IMG/VR virus record: IMGVR_UViG_3300042292_000593
Span: 1 to 32,872 of that record
Reading direction: 5' to 3' (one strand)
DNA length: 32,872 nt
Origin: a virus
Shown: positions 29,956 to 32,872 of the stretch, piece by piece
Numbering within the stretch: position 1 is the first letter of the stretch
Layout of the letters: each line of letters starts with the position of its first letter
Made by a program: the position numbers and the translations under genes
Notes under the pieces: generated by a model
Seen by the model: the letters and a program-made list of their open reading frames with translations, nothing else
Databases searched by the model: none
What the model was told of the DNA's origin: nothing

Positions 29956-31790
29956 TGGCAACACTTGCAGAACTGTTGAAAAATCTTATCCCCGAGCAAC
30001 AGCATTATATTGCTAGATTGGTTGCTTCTTTGCCTGAAACTGAGGGGGGGTTAAACCTTCCGTTATCTAATACAGCGATGGATCGCGCAAAAGCAATGGG
30101 TGGAATTGACGTGTATCATGGAACTGCCCATGATATACGCAACATTGATCCTAAATTGTTTGGTTCTAGCACGGGCGCTGAAAGCGCAAAAAAGGCATTT
30201 TGGACAGTTAGCGATCCAAATACAGCTAGAGGATATGCTGAATATGCCGCAAGGGACGTGCCTATTAAAAAATTACTTGCTTTAGCTGAAAAAGCAGAAA
30301 AAAAAGGCGATTGGGACTTATATGACGATTATATTCGTCAAGCAGAAGAATATGAAGCGGCAATGGCAAAAGAGCCATTAGCTGGACAGAATATTATGCC
30401 ATTAGTTCAATTAGGACCCAAAAAACTTACTAAAGATTTAGGTGGTGCTGAATTTACAGACGTACAGTCAGAGATTAATCAATACTTAAATAAAGCAAAA
30501 TCATCGGGGGCAAGTGAAGCGGTATTACAAAACCTTGCCGATGACGTGTATTTTTCAGGTAGGCCAGCAACCCATTACGCTACATTTAAACCCGAATCAT
30601 TACGTTCTCGCTTTGCTGCATTCAATCCTTGGCGCAAGCATGAGGCTGATCTTCTAGCATCACATCCACTAGCCTCTGCTGGTGCTGCGTTAGCTGCTAC
30701 AGGCGGTCTATCTGGAATGGCGCGAGATTACTTGGGTCAACCGCATGACCCCGGCAACCTTTATGCCCAATATGGGATGGATGCTCCCATGACTCGCGGA
30801 GAGGCTCTGAAAGGCGCTGTAAGCGCTATTCCCGGCATAGGTGAGGTGTTATCAGGGGTAGAGGGATTACAAGCCGCTACAGAAGGGAAATGGGGTGAAG
30901 CAGGGTTAGGTGCATTAGGCGCTGCTGGGCTAGTGCCTATGGGCGGTCTTGGAGGAATGATTCGTGCTTCACACGGATCACCTCATGCGTTTGATAAATT
31001 TCAAACCAGCAAGATCGGCACAGGTGAAGGAGCGCAAGCGTATTCGCATGGGCTGTATTTTGGTGAGGGTTTTGATAGTCCTGTAGCTCAAGAATATAAA
31101 AAGCAATTAGCAGGAGACGTGTTTAATGTTGCTGGTAATGTTTTTGATCCATCATCGCTACAGCACTTAAATGTAAGATCGCTTACTAATAAAGGAAATT
31201 TAGAGGGAGCAATCAATAAAGCAAAAGAAATTGCCTCAAGTGATTCGCCTGTTGCTGGGCTTGCTAAAAACGATTTATCTATTCTTTTAGATATTCAAGC
31301 AAAAGGTGGATTAACTCCAGCACAAGGCTATTTATATAACACGGAGCTGAAATGGCCTAGCGCAGCAAAAGAAGCCTCTGACCCATTGAGTCCAGAACAT
31401 TTTATGGTGTGGGATGCGCCATATCAACAGCAAACACAAAACATTCAAGACCTGCTCAAGCAAGAGTATGAAGACGTGTTTAACAAGCGCTCTGGTATCC
31501 GTAAGAGCTTACAAGAACGGTTTGCAGCACAAGGCAAAGCGTCTCCTATGCGGTCAGAAATGTCACCGATTACAGGTCAACAATTGTATGAACATTTGGC
31601 TGCTAAATTTAACTCTCCTGCACAGGCCAGCCAATACCTAAGCTCAATCGGTATTCCTGGCATGAGATATTTAGATCAAAGCTCAAGACTGGCTGGTAAA
31701 GGCACACAGAACTATGTTGTGTATGATGAAAACATTCCTGAAATTGTCACCAGAAACAATATGAGCTTGTCTGGTTTGCTACGCAAATGA
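29955..31790 (+). CDS. Tandem ADP-ribosyltransferase-like protein, probable injected effector
   Basis: A 611-residue protein with two ART-like segments. The first spans about 40-210: RAKAMGGIDVYHGTAHDI with His55-Gly56, then FWTVSDPNTARGYAEYA at 82-98. The second spans about 335-600: RASHGSPHAFDKF with His340-Gly341, SKIGTGEGAQAYSHGLYFGE at 352-371, and C-terminal NYVVYDENIPEIVTR. The 'HG...SHGLYF...NYVVYD' pattern is typical of ART-PolyVal-type phage toxins, which modify host proteins with NAD+. A Gly/Ala-rich helical linker separates the two. The position after gp10 fits a virion protein ejected with the DNA. Codon and A/T use here is richer in A than in gp10. Confidence 0.75.
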   Translation: MATLAELLKNLIPEQQHYIARLVASLPETEGGLNLPLSNTAMDRAKAMGGIDVYHGTAHDIRNIDPKLFGSSTGAESAKKAFWTVSDPNTARGYAEYAARDVPIKKLLALAEKAEKKGDWDLYDDYIRQAEEYEAAMAKEPLAGQNIMPLVQLGPKKLTKDLGGAEFTDVQSEINQYLNKAKSSGASEAVLQNLADDVYFSGRPATHYATFKPESLRSRFAAFNPWRKHEADLLASHPLASAGAALAATGGLSGMARDYLGQPHDPGNLYAQYGMDAPMTRGEALKGAVSAIPGIGEVLSGVEGLQAATEGKWGEAGLGALGAAGLVPMGGLGGMIRASHGSPHAFDKFQTSKIGTGEGAQAYSHGLYFGEGFDSPVAQEYKKQLAGDVFNVAGNVFDPSSLQHLNVRSLTNKGNLEGAINKAKEIASSDSPVAGLAKNDLSILLDIQAKGGLTPAQGYLYNTELKWPSAAKEASDPLSPEHFMVWDAPYQQQTQNIQDLLKQEYEDVFNKRSGIRKSLQERFAAQGKASPMRSEMSPITGQQLYEHLAAKFNSPAQASQYLSSIGIPGMRYLDQSSRLAGKGTQNYVVYDENIPEIVTRNNMSLSGLLRK

Positions 31791-32482
31791 ACTTCCCCAA
31801 CGCGCCGTTCCAATCAATCATCACAGAGGCTAGCGGTAAGCTAGCGTCTGTGTGGTCGCAATGGTTTAGTCGTTTAGAGTACGTTATCAAGACGTTAACA
31901 ATGGCCGGGAGCACGTCTGAGAGGCCCACCAGTCAGCTTTGGATAGGTCAACGCTACTGGGATAGTACCCTGAACCAATTAGTCGTCTGGAACGGCTCTC
32001 AGTGGGTGAGTAGTGCTGTGGGGGCTTATGGGTCTTTCTATGATACTACCGATCAAGCAGCCACAAGCCCAACAGTCGCTTATGCTGTAAGATGTAATAA
32101 TACAGCAGAATCAAACGGTATCACGCTAGCAGACAGCAACAAGATCACGTTTCTGTACCCCGGTACCTATAACATTCAGTTTAGCTTTCAGTTCGTCAAT
32201 ACTGCTTCAGCCGAGCATGAGGTGGATATCTGGTTTCGCTTTAATGGAGCCAACATTGATAACAGCAACAGCCGATTTACTGTCCCGAGCAAGCATGGGT
32301 CTATCAACGGACACCTGATTACAGCGCTTAACTTCATCGTGTCCACAACAGCAAACAATCAGTATGTTCAGATTATGTGGTGTACAGATAGCACAACTGT
32401 TTCAATAGAAACGCTTCCCTCAGACGTTGCACCGATTCGCCCAGCTACACCCAGCGTCATCATTACCGCTCAACAAATATAA
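31787..32482 (+). CDS. Structural protein with C1q-like C-terminal domain
   Basis: A 231-residue protein. Residues 1-75 have a helical start and a recurring phage module (SQLWIGQRYWDSTLNQLVVW then NGSQWVSS). Residues 80-231 are a jelly-roll-like beta domain (ITFLYPGTYNIQFSFQFVNT, then DIWFRFNGANI) similar to C1q/TNF-type head or fibre tips. It probably forms a trimeric surface or tail appendage. It overlaps the ART gene by ATGA and is followed by TAATG overlap. Confidence 0.65.
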   Translation: MNFPNAPFQSIITEASGKLASVWSQWFSRLEYVIKTLTMAGSTSERPTSQLWIGQRYWDSTLNQLVVWNGSQWVSSAVGAYGSFYDTTDQAATSPTVAYAVRCNNTAESNGITLADSNKITFLYPGTYNIQFSFQFVNTASAEHEVDIWFRFNGANIDNSNSRFTVPSKHGSINGHLITALNFIVSTTANNQYVQIMWCTDSTTVSIETLPSDVAPIRPATPSVIITAQQI

Positions 32483-32872
32483 TGCAAGACATAACCAGCC
32501 CAGCAATCCAACAAATATACGCTCTCAAGGGCGCTATGGAAGATCGTTTCGCAGACGGTAGCATGAAAGAGGTTGATCCTCCGCTAGATCATCATTTTGC
32601 TAAGGGCTTGTATGGTCGCAGAATCTACTGCCCAGCCGGTACAACTGTGGTGACTAAAACCCACATGTCACAACACGTCTCCGTTGCTTTGCGCGGTACA
32701 TGCACAGTTTTTGATCATCACGGCAACAAGTCTAGCGTCACTGCGCCCGGTGTCTGGGTGACTGATGCCGGTACTGTCAGGGCTATTTACTGTCATGATG
32801 ATGTTGAATGGTTAACCGTTCATTCTACCGATAAAGACAATGTAGAAGACGTGGAACAAGAGATTTTCGCAG
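32482..32872 (+). CDS. Cupin-like protein, cut by window end
   Basis: At least 130 residues, open at the right edge. The sequence has GRRIYCPAGTTVVTKTHMSQ, HVSVALRGTCTVFD, TAPGVWVTDAGTVRAIY and WLTVHSTDK, a small cupin barrel common in phages. The repeated glycine-bend motifs and conserved H/T positions support a metal- or sugar-binding barrel, but no activity is predicted. The start overlaps the previous stop (TAATG). Confidence 0.7.
   Translation, partial: MQDITSPAIQQIYALKGAMEDRFADGSMKEVDPPLDHHFAKGLYGRRIYCPAGTTVVTKTHMSQHVSVALRGTCTVFDHHGNKSSVTAPGVWVTDAGTVRAIYCHDDVEWLTVHSTDKDNVEDVEQEIFA

Noticed and set aside
1-32872. Circular closure of the window, joining the cupin-like end to the first bases
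   Set aside because: The joined reading frame would give only eight further codons and no terminal repeat is visible; P22-type ejection, tail needle and tailspike genes are also missing, so the window is more likely a fragment.
1-32872. CRISPR array, insertion sequence or integration site
   Set aside because: No regularly spaced direct repeats, transposase, integrase or attachment-like core was seen.

Overview
This window is a contiguous piece of a tailed double-stranded DNA phage (Caudoviricetes) with a P22-like (podovirus-type) head. Diagnostic genes are a PBSX-type large terminase, P22-type portal, scaffold, P22-type coat protein, and gp4-like and gp10-like head-tail proteins. The host is probably Gram-negative: a zinc peptidase endolysin is followed by a holin-like and a spanin-like gene, ribosome binding sites are AGGAGG-like, and promoters are sigma70-like. 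No integrase, repressor, canonical tRNA, CRISPR array or DNA polymerase was seen. Both ends cut through genes, so the phage continues outside the window.

Layout. (1) 1-877, plus strand: end of an unknown gene, then endolysin, holin-like and spanin-like genes. (2) 780-6180, minus strand: an early operon of 16 tightly packed genes. It starts at a TTGACG-N16-TACAAT promoter near 6180. It encodes a small protein, a zinc-ribbon protein, a Sak4-like ATPase, a DUF669-like probable ssDNA-binding protein and a Cas4-like Fe-S nuclease. A second promoter (TTGACA-N16-TACAAT, near 3290) then drives about ten small unknown genes. (3) 6277-7863, plus strand: a primase-polymerase/helicase fusion, closed by a strong terminator. 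(4) 7921-8494, minus strand: an HNH-AP2 homing endonuclease cassette. (5) 8495-10176: two stretches of about 450 and 390 bases without genes but dense in perfect hairpins, flanking RusA and two small genes. (6) 10177-12904, plus strand: accessory metabolism and small proteins (MazG-like, ThyX-like, DUF3310, Cys-rich miniproteins). (7) 12897-20691: packaging and head genes, with a second HNH-AP2 cassette between the terminase subunits. (8) 20698-32872: two tail fibres, gp4 and gp10 homologues, a tandem ADP-ribosyltransferase-like protein, a C1q-like structural protein and a cupin-like protein cut by the window edge.

Main observation. Both HNH-AP2 genes are preceded by the same RNA architecture: a promoter -10 element, then, starting at the predicted +1, a compact three-way junction of about 50 nt, then a 30-40 nt leader with a strong Shine-Dalgarno. 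The two junctions differ in sequence but keep every helix through compensatory changes, and the two ORFs are diverged paralogues. This suggests a homing cassette that carries its own 5' structured RNA. I do not recognise this RNA as a described class. Other items of interest are the two hairpin-dense gene-free regions, a promoter/palindrome whose start site could decide whether a ribosome binding site is hidden, an intrinsic terminator overlapping the nuclease start, and a probable injected effector with two ADP-ribosyltransferase-like modules.
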